Positions 1 through 12,600 of a DNA stretch of 64,000 bases are shown in pieces (the stretch's first letter is position 1; each line of letters begins with the position of its first letter). The stretch lies in contig JAPWDM010000006.1 in the NCBI GenBank assembly GCA_035578155.1, positions 13,470,305-13,534,304 of the forward strand, given 5' to 3'. The notes beneath the pieces are model-generated. The model did no database searches, was not told where the DNA came from, and saw only the letters and a list, made by a program, of their open reading frames with translations. Origin of the DNA: Brachynemurus nebulosus. Taxonomy: Eukaryota; Arthropoda; Insecta; Neuroptera; Myrmeleontidae. The translations under genes and the position numbers were made by a program.

Positions 1-17
1 GACGTGATTAAACGATA

Positions 18-60
18 CAGTATAATCTTTTTTTATGCGGTGCATCAGAACGGAATAAAA
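18..60 (+). mobile_element. pogo-like terminal fragment at the window start
   Basis: After TA, CAGTATAATC then a T-run, ATGCGGTG and AACGGAATAAAA match the end of the element at 19691-20204 with substitutions. The other end is not identified. Confidence 0.45.
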
Positions 61-204
61 GAGTACAACTTTTCAAATAACTACAAAAAATAAAATTTGC
101 AATAGATTTTAAAAAAAAAATATAACTAAAAATAAATATAAAAAAAAAATTTCATAACATTGAAAAAATTACGATAAATATATACGTAAAAAAATAGATG
201 ATAA

Positions 205-208
<4 letters not shown>

Positions 209-289
<81 letters not shown>
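209..289. repeat. (TA)n microsatellite
   Basis: About 40 uninterrupted TA units. Confidence 0.95.
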
Positions 290-291
<2 letters not shown>

Positions 292-460
292 CTATTTCAA
301 ATACAATTGATCATGAGTCAAAGTTAAAAAATTAAATAATTCTTATATTCAAATCAATCTTCTGTTCTTTTCTAAAAACAAATTGCAATTTTAAAATTTA
401 TGTAAGTACAATAATCAAAGACATAAAGCGAAGAAAACGGAAATTATTTAAATTCATAAG
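290..460 (+). repeat. Left member of an inverted repeat pair (with 7360-7552)
   Basis: About 170 bp starting ACCCTATTTCAAATACAATT; the reverse complement recurs at 7360-7552, where it ends ATTTGAAATTGGGT. It could be one end of a large decayed transposon or an independent dispersed copy. Confidence 0.6.
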
Positions 461-575
461 TGATGAAGCATGGTTAAATTTAACTGAAATGGACCATACT
501 TATGTATTGTGATGATAAAAAACCGCATTTTTTAAATCCGCATAAGAAAATTGCACAAAAATAGGTTTTAAGGTA

Positions 576-805
576 GGGTAAAAGCCCCCTTTGTGGAACG
601 GTATCTAATTATGAACATTTACATATTAATGAAGTTATTTCTGAAAGAAACGTCTGATAACAAAAATTATTATTAATAGAATGATTGTTTTTCAATTTAA
701 ATTCACCTCGCATTTAAAGTTTCCTTACTTAATTAAAGAAATAAATATGTAAATGTCAAAACTGTTCCAGTATTAGATACCGTTCCACAAAGGGGGCTTT
801 TACCC
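576..805. mobile_element. TA-flanked MITE, GGGTAAAAGCCCC family, short copy
   Basis: 230 bp with inverted ends GGGTAAAAGCCCCCTTTGTG and a TA duplication. The interior matches, in reverse orientation, the right part of the longer copy at 9773-10934, so it is a deletion derivative. Confidence 0.85.
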
Positions 806-1999
806 TATACTAAAATATTTAAAATTGTAAAAATTATAATCTTAACGACAAACTCACGAAAAGGAATCAAAACAACTTCCACACTATAACTTATTCGTTT
901 TTTAAGAAAAACTTTTTTTATCTTGCCGAAGAAAAACAGCAATAGGGCGGAACAATAAATGTAATAAACTATTTAAAATCATCGAAAAGGTAATACTAGC
1001 TTTTTACTTGACTTCTTGTTAATCTTTCAGAATCTAAAAACTTCGAATAACTAACTGTGGTAATGGTTAATTTTGAAACATCGGGTAAAAAGACGTTTTT
1101 TTTTCCAAATCATTAAAATAAATCTACATTGAAATGTTTATAATTTCATGATAAAATATTTAATGGTGGACTTTTTTTTTTTAATAAAAGTTTTTTCTCT
1201 TATCAGATTAAAATAATAAATTTGTTCAGAAAATGTATGGTCTATATTTCAGTATGTAGTTTTCTTATGTACATATTTCAGTAATATTTTCTTGCTGGAA
1301 TGTATTTTTCGTTTCACTCACATTTTCTATTTTTGTATTTGTGTTAATATTACATACAATTATTTTTTTCCTTTTTTTACTTATTTATACCTCTATATAG
1401 AGCAAATTTTTTTGTAAAGTTTTTCTTTTTCTGTGTAAGTTATAATTTTTCTTTTCTGCTTATTTTAAGAAATTAATTTCAAGATTGTTGGTGGAACTTT
1501 TACTATTTATAGTGGATGTTGACTATGCCAGACATTAATTTTGATGTAAGATACTTTCTTGTTCAAACAAAGTATTTGTGTATATATTTTATTTTTATTT
1601 TAATTATACCCTTTACATACCAGATGGAAGCAAAAATAACTCACTTTTGATAAAGAATATAATATGGTAGTTCGTCAATGTCCGTCAATCCGAAGATAAT
1701 CGATTTCTATGGGAGGAGCTGCAACTCAAAGTTTTGGATACATATCTACTAAATCATTTCAATACACCACAAATCCAATTTTACGTAGTGGTCGGTGCAA
1801 ATTTAAGGGGAAGTACGTAAAATCGGAAGATCAGAGGCGTCGGTAAACTTTTATTTCGGGGGTTGGTAAATACTATTTATGTGAATTTATTTAAAACAAA
1901 ATTATCTTAAGAGACAATTTACACCTAAAAGTCGGTCTGTAGACAAAGGAAATCGAATGTTATACTAATGAATATGAGTGGCGACCTTTAGAAAACTGT

Positions 2000-2740
2000 C
2001 GAAAAATCAACTAATCGCATTCATCAGCGTAAAAGACGCCAAATAGCGGAAGCTGACAAAAATTCTAGAATATTTTATTCGTGAACTAGCAAAGATACCA
2101 AAAAACCAACTTCACTATTGAATTAGGCACTAAAAATTAGATTAAGCAGCGTATTTTGAAAAAAATTCTAGAAAGTTCTATTCGTCAACTAACAAAGATA
2201 TCGAAAAATCGATTGCACCATTTAATTGGTCATCGAATAAAAGACAAAATAGCACATTTTGATAAATGTTCTAGAATATTCTATCCGTCAAATAGCAAAA
2301 ATTGTTTGTCAAAATCGGACATTTGGTTTACATTAGTTTAATTTCGGTTGGATAATTAAGTGGTGCAGTAGATTTTCCAATATCTTTGTTAGTTGACAAA
2401 TAGAATATTCTAGAACATTTCTCAAAATGTGTTATTTGGTCTCCTTTTTGGTACCCAATTCAATGGCGACGTCTGTTTTTGAATATCTTTGCTAGCTGAC
2501 GAATAGAATATTCCAGAACATTTGTCAAAATGTGTAATTTGACCTCTTTTTCAATGGACAATTAAATGATATAATTGATTTTTCAATATCTTTACTAGTT
2601 GAGAAATAGAACATTCTAGAATTTTTGTCAAACTACACTGTTTAATCTCATTTTTAATGACCAATTCTACAGTGAAGTCTGTTTGTTTGATGTCTCTGCT
2701 AGTTGACGATTAGAATATTCTAGAATTTTACGTTACTCAT
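2000..2740. repeat. 103-bp-period array of heat-shock-element-like modules
   Basis: Seven modules with inverted GAA/TTC pentamers start at 2063, 2166, 2269, 2403, 2506, 2609 and 2713. Examples are TTCTAGAATATTC at 2269 and GAATATTCTAGAA at 2403. Spacing is 103-104 bp except 134 bp at the centre, where the unit orientation flips (three units forward, four reverse). Each unit also contains TCAACTAGCAAAGATAT or its reverse complement. Six of the seven modules have three perfect pentamers, the minimal heat-shock-factor site. The ORF at 2156-2341 lies within these repeats and is not a gene. Confidence 0.8.
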
Positions 2741-3228
2741 TTTGCATTTGCATTTTGCATATTGCGTATACAGAATATGTGCATATATATCTGCAGTGCA
2801 ATTTTAAAATTTTTAAAGGCTACGAGACCCTCAGACATATTACCTACGGCCCTGACTCTGGCTTGGTACATAAATTTTCACAAACACAGACAAACGACAA
2901 CATATTTGTGAGAGGAGAACCCCACTAAATCACTGACGTCACTACGTAAAATCGAAATACGTACCATTGGATGGCCACTGTATCAACTGATCGAGACGGT
3001 TCCAATTCAAATTTTGGATCCAGTTAAGGATGTTTGGGAGGTACAATCGGAGATAAAAGTACATGAAATTAGAAATTCGTGAATAATTGCGTTGTATAAT
3101 AAACTATGAGGTAAATAAATAGTTATCTTTGTTAAATAATAGCTATCACTACAACTGATTGTACAATACATCAAACTATAGCTCTCAGCTGACTATAAGA
3201 ACTGAGTACATTCTGAGGATTTTTCGTA

Positions 3229-3520
3229 GGAATTTCATCAAAATGCTACGAGACGATTGAAAATTTAGTAGAATGTTCCTCATTAAATACTAAGGCCCCT
3301 GTGAAAATTTCAAACCGATTCACTAAGCCGTTAACAAGTTATTAAAAAAAAAAAAATAACTAATTTTACAGGTACCCTTATGGAAATTCGAAAACAGAAC
3401 AGATTAGATAACTTTTTAACGGCTTAGTGAATCGGTTTGAAATTTTCACAGGGGCCTTAGTATTTAATGGGGAACATTCTACTAAATTTTCAATCGTCTC
3501 GTAGCATTTTGAAATTCCTT
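3229..3520. repeat. Inverted repeat with ~105-bp arms
   Basis: Arms at 3229-3333 and 3412-3520 share AATGCTACGAGACGATTG and AAGGCCCCTGTGAAAATTTC in inverted orientation; the spacer is about 75 bp. It is probably a fold-back MITE; no TSD was identified. Confidence 0.7.
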
Positions 3521-4867
3521 GTTTCAAATTGCTTCAAACAGAGTCAGTGGCGGTATTTTTCTACCTGATATAAAAAGTACTTCTTTGTTAAATTTAACAC
3601 TAAATTTATCTACTAATTGCTGTTTACTTTAATTAACGCATACACGAATAGACATATGTACATTTTTCATAGTTTATTTAAATTGAAAGTGGTTAGTTTA
3701 TGAATTATAATGAATTTTATAGTACGCATTTAAAAACATGTACTGGTATGGTATGAATAACATTATCATTATCATTTTAAAACTGAAAATAAAAAAAATA
3801 AAAACCTCTTTCCAAGTGTTAGTGTTAACATTGAATAAGTAATAAAATCATGTATTTTTTTATAATCTTTTAGATAAATAAATATGTACATTCCACAACA
3901 AATATAAACAATTACCTAATTATGAGGTTTCATATTCCCGTAAAGGCGTTACCAGGGATACTACAACGATCTCAAAAATGATCAAGCCACTGAATTTTCG
4001 ATTATAAACCGTTAAAGTGCAAAAAACTACTTTTTAAAATTTTCGAAAACAATTTTTATCTTTTAAACGGTTTGATCGATTTTAGTGAAAAAAGTATATG
4101 TTATATGTAGAGGTCGCTGAAATATATGTGAAAAAAATATTTTAGAAGATTTAGAATAATTAGAACACTAAGAAAAATTTTAAGACCTTACTGGCCTTCA
4201 CAATCACGAAAATTTGTCCGTAAAATCTTCGAAGTATTTCTTTAAATTTTTAAAATAAGTTCTTCAGACTTAAGAAATATAAATTTTTTAAGTGGGTTAA
4301 GTGGGTCATGTTTTGGTGGTGTAATCAAATGCGTTTATCTAATTTATTTGTCCCTTAGTGTACTTTATACATACATATATGCATATGATAATCGTAATTA
4401 ATATTTTATTATATTAATTTATTCATATATGTACATATGTATTACATATTTATTTAAATACATATGTGTAATTCTAAACATACACATATACATACACATA
4501 TAAATACACATACAAGTACACTTGCCGTAATAAAAATACCATTATAGTTAGCTTATCAATCTCTATCAGTATAATAATGTGTTAAGAATTATTAATTATC
4601 AAAAAATTTATTCTTTTCAAAAAATAAAAAAAAATTTTAGTTTTCTAAATTTTTAAATTTATAATTTTTGACCTTTTTAAATCGATTATCTTTGAAAATA
4701 TTTGATACACTTTACAATTTTAAAAAAATTTTACCAAATATTTAGAATAAACTAGCTGTATTCGCGACGTCGTTCGCGCGACGCATTATTATAAATTCAA
4801 TGAGAAGTATATAAGTGTAATAATTATACAGAACTTGCATAGAACAATAATTTTTACGTAATGCATG

Positions 4868-5150
4868 CACATGCTCAAAATGGTTTTTCTATTTTCCCGT
4901 GGCAAATATCTTAGATGTTGGTCCAGGTAATAAGTTATCACCACATCAAATTTTATTAAAATCCGTTCAATAATTTGTGCACATGCTCAAAATGGTTTTT
5001 CTATTTTACCGTGAGAATGAGACATTTTCCCGGGGTAAAAAGCATCTTAGATGTTGGCCCAGGTAATAAGTTATCATCACACCAAATTTCAATAAAATCC
5101 ATCCAGTAGTTTTTGCGTGATGCGTAAGCAGACAGACGGACAAAAATTTT
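4868..5150 (+). mobile_element. Non-LTR retrotransposon (RTE-type) 3' tail with duplicated segment
   Basis: Two ~110-140-bp tandem units each contain CACATGCTCAAAATGG and CTTAGATGTTGG. They end in a segment (AAATCCATCCAGTAGTTTTT then GCGTGATGCG and GACAGACGGACAAAAAT) that resembles the 3' tails of RTE-type LINEs. No reverse transcriptase is present. Confidence 0.5.
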
Positions 5151-5192
5151 AAAAATCCCTGTTTTGATATTTACATCAATAACTATTTACAG

Positions 5193-5682
5193 CAGCGGTT
5201 CTCAACCCGGAGGGGGCGCCCCCACCTCTAGGGAGGGCGTGGAAGAATCCCAGGGGAGGCGTCAACAAATTAAAAAAATTAAAGAAGTTTGCAGTTTTTG
5301 AAACAGTTGTTTTTGCATGTATATTTACAACAACAAAAATTTGAATTTGATGCTGGACACAAACACACAATCATTGAAATTTCTTTATAGCTATTAACTC
5401 AATAAAATGTAAGTGAGTGGCCGGCCAGGCGTGAGAAACTAGCTAACTTGTGATTTTTTCGATGATTTATGTAATAAAAATTTGTATTTGAAGAAATATA
5501 ATTTTATATTCCTTACCAGAGTATGTCTAGCCTAAGTTCAGTCATTTTACTCAAACAAGTCAAACATAATGTAAGTAAATTTATGATATATAAGTCTAAA
5601 TTAACTTAATCCGTAAAGAGAGGCGTGACCTCACACCAAAGTATGAAGGCGGGCTCAGAGCCTGAAAGGTTGAGAGCCCCTG
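5193..5682. mobile_element. hAT-type MITE
   Basis: 490 bp with ends CAGCGGTTCTCAACC and CAGGGGCTCTCAACC (read inward), flanked by a perfect 8-bp duplication ATTTACAG (5185-5192 and 5683-5690). The minus ORF at 5176-5370 lies across its left end. Confidence 0.92.
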
Positions 5683-5897
5683 ATTTACAGTACTAGTACA
5701 ATTTTCAAAAAATATTCCATGTACAGAAATGGTCTCGTTACAGTTTTGTTATATGTAGTTATAGCTTATTATTAATAAATACTTTTGAAGAAACTAAGTA
5801 CAGTACTTAATTTTCAACATAAATTATTTTATAAATAAATTACATTCTTATAATTAATGGGGTGAAACGGACTTGAACTCGCTATACACCGCATCAG

Positions 5898-6099
5898 TGA
5901 TGGACTAATACTTTCAGAGGCCCAGGGAAAAAAGACCTGGCGTCTCAAATTCATCTAAAAATTGAATTGATGAACGAACGAAGAAAACGTGCTTCTTTTT
6001 ACCATTCAAAAATATCACTGACGAGCAAAAAATTGCTTTGATCCAGGCGTCTACCAGTCAATCAAGGCCCCTTAAATAAATAGTATGGGTCCGGCCCTG
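5898..6099. mobile_element. Decayed hAT-like remnant
   Basis: The right end reads GGGTCCGGCCCTG. The left end CAGTGATGGACTAATAC pairs with it imperfectly. No TSD survives. Confidence 0.35.
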
Positions 6100-7359
6100 C
6101 TCTCCCCCCCCATATTAACAATTTGTCCCGTAATAAGCATAATAGGCGGCGACTACTGTATTTCAAAAAACAGTTGTTTTAATTTAAAATCAGCCTGTAG
6201 ACGCACTCGATAAACCTAGCATTTATTTGAAAATTATTGAACCTTGAAATTCAGAACACGAAAAAAGAAATAAAAATATATCATACGTACAATAAAGAAA
6301 TAAAAAAAAAAAACATTAAATAAAATACTAATGAAAACAAGGTACTGGTTATAAAAATTTCGCTATTAAAACATTTATTTATAAATAAGACTAATTAAAT
6401 TACATATTTTCTTATTTAAGACTGAATTAATTATAATAACTTAATTTCTAGTGTTACGTACCAAAAGTTGGTAAAAGGGAACACTTCAGCATCCGTGTGA
6501 CGGCTTAATTTTAGATGTGAAGTATAAAAAGTTGAGTTTTTGAGTTTTGACAATTATTTTCAGGAGGTAAAAAATACTTTATGGAAAAACGCTTAAAAAC
6601 TGATGCACCTCAGGATTAAGAAGTAATTTAATTATATTTCTTACTGAAACATCGGTTTTTAAAAAAAATTTTTTTCAATAAAAAATATTTCTCACAATTT
6701 TTGTCCTTCCATGTTTTTATTGCACGGAATATTATTTTCACACGTACGACTTGCACTTGACTGATTTTTTTTTAAGTATCCAAGAACTTATTACATTTTT
6801 CAAGTGATTTTTTTAAAAAATAAAAAATTATTGGTGAAAGTTGAAATTAACATGCATACTGGTTTATTCCAATGGATTTTTTTTTGATTTTTTATAAAAA
6901 AAAAAAAACAAAATTAATTTTTTTTCTCTTAAATTGTGTCATTTAAAATTTTATTTTTGCAACATCTTATTTTCAAAATCCTTCCCACCCAAATAAAAAC
7001 GTTTGCTATTTTCCAGTGAATTTGCAAAAAAATATGCCTTCCTTTTTTATAATTTAAAAAAAAATTATGATGATTTTTATGTTAATTAATTAAATAAAAT
7101 AAATCAAGCACCTTGAAATTATCATTAAAGAAAAAATCTTCAAACAATATCAGTGGTATGTATTCATGAAGATTGTTTGCAATTTCAAGTGTGAATACGT
7201 CACAATAAGTATACATACATATAGTGGTGGCTATAAAACACGTTACATTATTATACGTACACTTGTTTTGTGTGGTTATACAGTACGTCGTCAAAATGTT
7301 GGTACATACTACAGAAAAAAATTAAAGGTTATTTATATATAATCTATTTCACTTAAATT

Positions 7360-7552
7360 TAATTCATCACTTATTAATTTAAAGAATTTCCGTTTACTTG
7401 ACTTGATCACTTTCATTATTGCACTTGCGTAAATTTTAAATTTGCAGTTTGTTTTCAGAAAAGAATAGAAGATTGATTTGTTTCGAATAAAAGAATTATT
7501 TAATTCTTTAAAGATGACTCATGCTCAACTGTATTTGAAATTGGGTATATGG
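7360..7552 (-). repeat. Right member of the inverted repeat pair (with 290-460)
   Basis: Reverse complement of 290-460 with roughly 80% identity by eye. The intervening 6.9 kb holds other insertions but no recognisable transposase. Confidence 0.6.
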
Positions 7553-8401
7553 CAATGTGTTCAAAAAATTCAAAAATCATATTTTCAAATTTATTTAAAA
7601 AAGAAAGGATTTACTGATGTTCTTTTTTGTATATCCAACTAAAAAATTTTTAACTATACCTTAAACCTATAGAATCCGCGCACTTTCATAGTAAAATTCG
7701 CCAGGGGCCGGCAAACTTTCTTTTAATAAAAGCTAAAAAAAATGGTATCATTTTATAGAAGAATATTTTCTTTTTCCCAAAAGTTACATTAACTCGTCAA
7801 TTCCCAAGCCGCGATCTATCGACAAAATATCCTTATTTTGTGCTAGTTTTTATCGTTAGGTACTCAACATATAAAAAATAAATAATTAAAAAAATACCCC
7901 TTAGTTTTTTTTTTTTAAATGGAATGTCATCTATAGCGTCCTGTAATGTCATCTGGGCGTTATTTGTAGTATGAACTGAGTAAAACGGTATGAAATTACC
8001 GGCAAAAAATCACTTCCATTATAAACTTGATTCTTAAATAATAATTTGTTATAACAGCAATAACAGTGTCTACCTTTAGACATTTTTATAACAGCGAAAA
8101 TACCACAAGATACACTCACGCGCAATAAAATAGCAAATCGTTTGAAACAACAGAATTAATTTGACCGTTAACATAACTTCAGTGTTGCCAAATTAAAACC
8201 ACGAATGCTATACTAACATAAGTATTAACATTTTAGTCGTAACACATTTATTTTTAAAATTTGTTATATTGTCTGTAAAAAAAATTCACAAATCACTGTC
8301 ACCTAGAGGTGGCACTGGGAATTCCCGAGTTAAAACTTGATTTCCTGAGAAATCACTGACAACATATGTACTAACTTTTATCTTTTATAACGGTAAGCAG
8401 G

Positions 8402-8445
8402 GCCGTCTTATCCAAAAGGCACAGTAGACAAGGGCCTACGAAAGT
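8402..8445 (+). mobile_element. Solo hAT-like end
   Basis: CAGGGCCGTCTTATCC resembles the CAGGGCCGG ends of hAT-type elements elsewhere in the window. No partner end was found. Confidence 0.3.
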
Positions 8446-8505
8446 CTAAAACTGGAATTTTAAATACGAATATATCGTAACATAACTAGTACAAAACTGA
8501 AAATA

Positions 8506-8737
8506 CGGAGCGTCCACTTAATATTGAAAGGTTAATAACCTCTTAAAATAAATATAATTTTGTTTTTCCGCTCCATACAAATTTAACAAGTACTATTGAC
8601 CATTGGCGAGATTTAAAAAATTCTTAGAGAAATAATGTACCATATGAAACTAAAATGAACTTATTGAAAATAAACGCAAAATCACTCATATTTATTTTAA
8701 AAGGTTATTGACCTTTCAATATTAAACGGACGCTCCG
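8506..8737. mobile_element. TA-flanked MITE with CGGAGCGTCC ends
   Basis: 232 bp with ~50-bp inverted arms beginning CGGAGCGTCCACTTAATATT, flanked by TA on each side. Confidence 0.8.
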
Positions 8738-9772
8738 TATAATTTTACTTTAGTTTTTATACAAAAGTGCTTAAAATCTACGACAGTCCCAAAATGGATT
8801 TGGAAGAATTTGTCATATTCATAAACGATTAGTAAATCGAGTGTTCAAGTATCAGCTAAAGCTGGATATTAAGTGAACATATGAATATTGGTGTATGTAT
8901 AAATACGGACAAAAGTCCGCCATACTTTAATAATGTTTCACAGACACTCGATAACATTTGAAATTCATAAACAAACTTATGAATCTTACTGTAATGTACA
9001 TAAATTAATGAATGAATTTTATTTACATGGTCCAAATATTTCTGTCGTACACTGTACGTATATACATAATGGACGAAAATGTGCGATTATATCAATCTAT
9101 CCAGTAGTGTTGTGAATGTGTGATATGTGTATACACCGCAGTGTGTTTTTGTATTTTAACTTATTTTTATCAACGGAATATGGATGGCGCACACACACCC
9201 GAACACAAATGCACGAGAACCAACGACACAGTCGCAGTTGTCTATGAAATTTGTTTTGTTGAATTTAATGTTGATCCATCCAAACAAACAATACACAAAT
9301 ATTCTCTACGTATACAATGTGAACGTTTCGCAAAGTACAAAGACCTCAATCACAACAATAATTTAACGACAAAATGAAAATATGTACATAATTTTTGTTG
9401 AAAGGATAACAAACGAAAGGATAACAAAATTAAAGGTTTAAATAAAAACAACACTGACTATTTACGTAAAGTGATCATATGCGTGTAGGCCACGCAATAC
9501 AATGACAGAAATCTCGAATGCATAAGGATTTTGTTATTAGAATTACGAACCCCGAAAAAAATATCTAAAAAAATTCAATTAGGGTAGCTTCGCTAGTTTT
9601 CGTCCAATTAGTGGAGTTGATAGCTTTGCGACATAAAAAGAATACACGTATGTTCAACTGATCTAATGCTAATGAATTATATTGCTATTTATTGCTTATA
9701 CAAATCTATCTTAAGTTGGCATAAAATGATAACATTGATAACAAATTACGTTTATTGTTTTTTTTTTATATA

Positions 9773-10934
9773 GGGTAAAAGCCCCGATTGTGGAACACTA
9801 TTTTTAGGTATTTCATCAAACTTGCTTATAAAAATTAATAAATGAATTAAACAGCCATTTTTTTTTTTTAATAAGCATGAAACCAAGTTTTTTTAATCCA
9901 ATGAATATGTTTTTAAGAAAATATAATCCAAAAATTTTGATTTATTAATGTTTTGTTTTATAATTTGTTGACATCTATAAAAAAACGGACAGAATAAATT
10001 AACACCCTTTAAAAAATCAGCACATTGACACCTAAAAAAGAACACGTATGTACGAACACGAGATACATCACATACATATTTTGCCATCTTTTCACTCTAT
10101 GACATAGAGTGACATCTAGTAGTAAATAGAATGTCAAATTAAAAAATATAGAATGGTTTAAATATTCGATAAAATAAACGACCAAAATCACAGAATATAC
10201 CAAAATACCACAGAAAAATACTATATTTTGTTTCGCCATCTATGTATTTTGGTAAAGTTCTAATCAATTCTAAACTAACCATAAACTAACTTATCAAAAT
10301 GGCGACAATTTTCCATTATTAATAAAATTTTGCAACTTTAAATCAATATTTTTTTATTTATCAATTGACGATACGCTCCGAAATAAAAAAAATATTAAAA
10401 ATTTTACGATTTTAAAGCAGTAAGTAAATATTTTAGACTCAAAAAGAAATTAAAACTATTTATAATATAAATTTTTAGTTATTTTACGTACATGATTTTA
10501 GTTAAATACATAGGTTATATGTGTACTGAAAGAAATACACATATATGTAAATTACATTTAAACCGAATAAAAAGATGATTTAACTCTTATAATCTCTTAA
10601 CTGGACTAATAAAAATTATTTGTATAGTTTTATTGCGCTAACTTCGAAAATTAACTGGAAAATGTTGAAATTTATAAGGCATGTGTTTCTATAAATAAGC
10701 ATTGATCAAACGCAAAAGAGACACATTCAGCAAAAACTGTTTAATATATATATATGTATTTCTTTAATTAAGTAAAGAAACATTAAATGTGAGATGAATT
10801 TAAATTGAAAAACAATCATTCTATTAATAATAATTTTTGTTATAAGACGTTTCTTTCAGAAATAACTTCATTAAGATATAAATGTCAAAACTGTTTTTCT
10901 ATTGGATCGCGTTCCACAAACGGGGCTTTTACCC
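9773..10934. mobile_element. TA-flanked element, GGGTAAAAGCCCC family, long copy
   Basis: 1162 bp with inverted ends GGGTAAAAGCCCCGATTGTG and GGGTAAAAGCCCCGTTTGTG, flanked by TA. Minus-strand ORFs (9893-10239) are hydrophobic and AT-biased; no DDE motif is seen. Confidence 0.82.
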
Positions 10935-12573
10935 TATAAAAAAAAATAATAATGATAAATATACGGATTTCGCTAGATTTCGACCACCATTTAGGTTAAG
11001 AATTGTTATAAAAAATTAATTTTAATAAAAAGCAAATGTTTATATGTATTCAGGACTTCCTATCTTCCTTATTAAACCTTTTTATTTTATAATTTTTTTG
11101 ATTATAAGGACGTTATCTAAAAGTTTGAAAATATAATTCACACAGAAAAATATATGGACGAAAACTAAAAAGTACAATTTAATGCAGTTTTCAGTTTTCG
11201 TCCATATAATTTAAACTTTTGTAATTCATTCAACGTAAATAATTGAGTGAACGAAAATTAAATCTCTAATCAAGCAGCCAATAGTAATAATTGTCTAAAG
11301 CCAAGCTTTTTACTATTTCACAATATTTAGCTAGATTGAGAAATAAAATAAATTTCATTTGATTGTTGCAGTTTTCGTTCAAGTGGTCGAAAACTGAAGT
11401 TTTTAAGGAAATGGTTACTTAATATCCGTCCACCGAATTTTTACAACTTAATTTAAATTTATACAAAGTTTTCACTTCTAATTACGTTCAATGTGTCTTA
11501 AATATTAGTATAAAAACAAAACATAAAACTTAATCATGTCATAAAAGTATTAAAAGTAGCCGTGAAACGTCATCATATCACTATTTTGTTTGCATATTCA
11601 CATACTGTCCGCGCAACACGAAAACAAGTGACTGATTAATAATTTTTTTTAAATACGCAACTCTATCAAGTAAGTATTTTTTCTCGGTGTTGTCACTGTT
11701 TATGTATCAAGCTTGTAACAAATTCAAACATGCTCGGTTATCTGTTTTTATATTACTATTATACGCTGGACGAATACTGGACCAGGACAGCAAACTAGCG
11801 AAGCTACCCTATGTACTTGAAATAATTTATTATATAGTAACTGAATGCTTATTGTACACATTAAGTGTGGAAAATTGGTAATTTCTAACCGATCTAATGA
11901 AGCCGTTAAACGGTTGAAAATCAATAGCAATAGGTGTACACACAAGTCAAAAATATATGTACCGCAAAAATTGTGTACTTCTATAATAAAATCGTAATTT
12001 AATGGCTTTTTAGCGTTCAGAAGTAAAAAATCTCGTAATCCCCATCTTTGGACGTATGAATTTGAAATTTTGTACGTCGTACAGGTGTAAATCTTAGTTG
12101 AGATAAAAAAATTTTTGCAACCTTTCTTACAACACCAAAAAATGGTTTATAAAATGAAACTGAAGTTCCCTTTATCATTATTTTCATTTTTAAATCCCGT
12201 CTGCGAAATATTTAGCTTTAATTAGGATTTGCTAAAAACATTTCGGACTAAAATTATTTCGGTTATGTTGTACCGATAACTTTCAGAGATGTAAACAATG
12301 AAATTTTCGAAAATTTAAAATGAGAAAAATGATCCTTAATAAATAAAATTTTGCAATGAGGTATTTCGGTATTGGGAAACATTCCCCATAAATTCAATTC
12401 CAAATTATTAGGGAAAATATTGCAAAAAATACTTAAAATTTTTGTTTTTCGTATATTTTTTTTTCACTATTATCACTAAAATTTTCACAATAAAATAGGA
12501 TTACATAATTTTAATAGGATAAAATCTTAGTGATTTTTCTTTAATAGTGTTTATGTAACTGATATAAAATACA

Positions 12574-12600
12574 GTCATAGACAAAATTAATGGTACACGA
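12574..12600 (+). mobile_element. Solo Tc1-like terminal sequence
   Basis: After TA, CAGTCATAGACAAAATTAAT closely resembles Tc1/mariner terminal repeats. The second end and a transposase are not visible. Confidence 0.35.

Noticed and set aside
2000..2740. CRISPR-like regular spacing
   Set aside because: The 103-bp period has diverged, related spacing sequence and an orientation flip. It is a tandem satellite, and the genome is eukaryotic.
6118..6900. Possible gene in the gap near 6.1-6.9 kb
   Set aside because: No ORF, splice pattern or conserved motif; only AT-rich sequence with A and T runs.
9120..9377. 85-aa plus-strand ORF
   Set aside because: No family resemblance; overlapping ORFs in another frame and no splice or promoter context.
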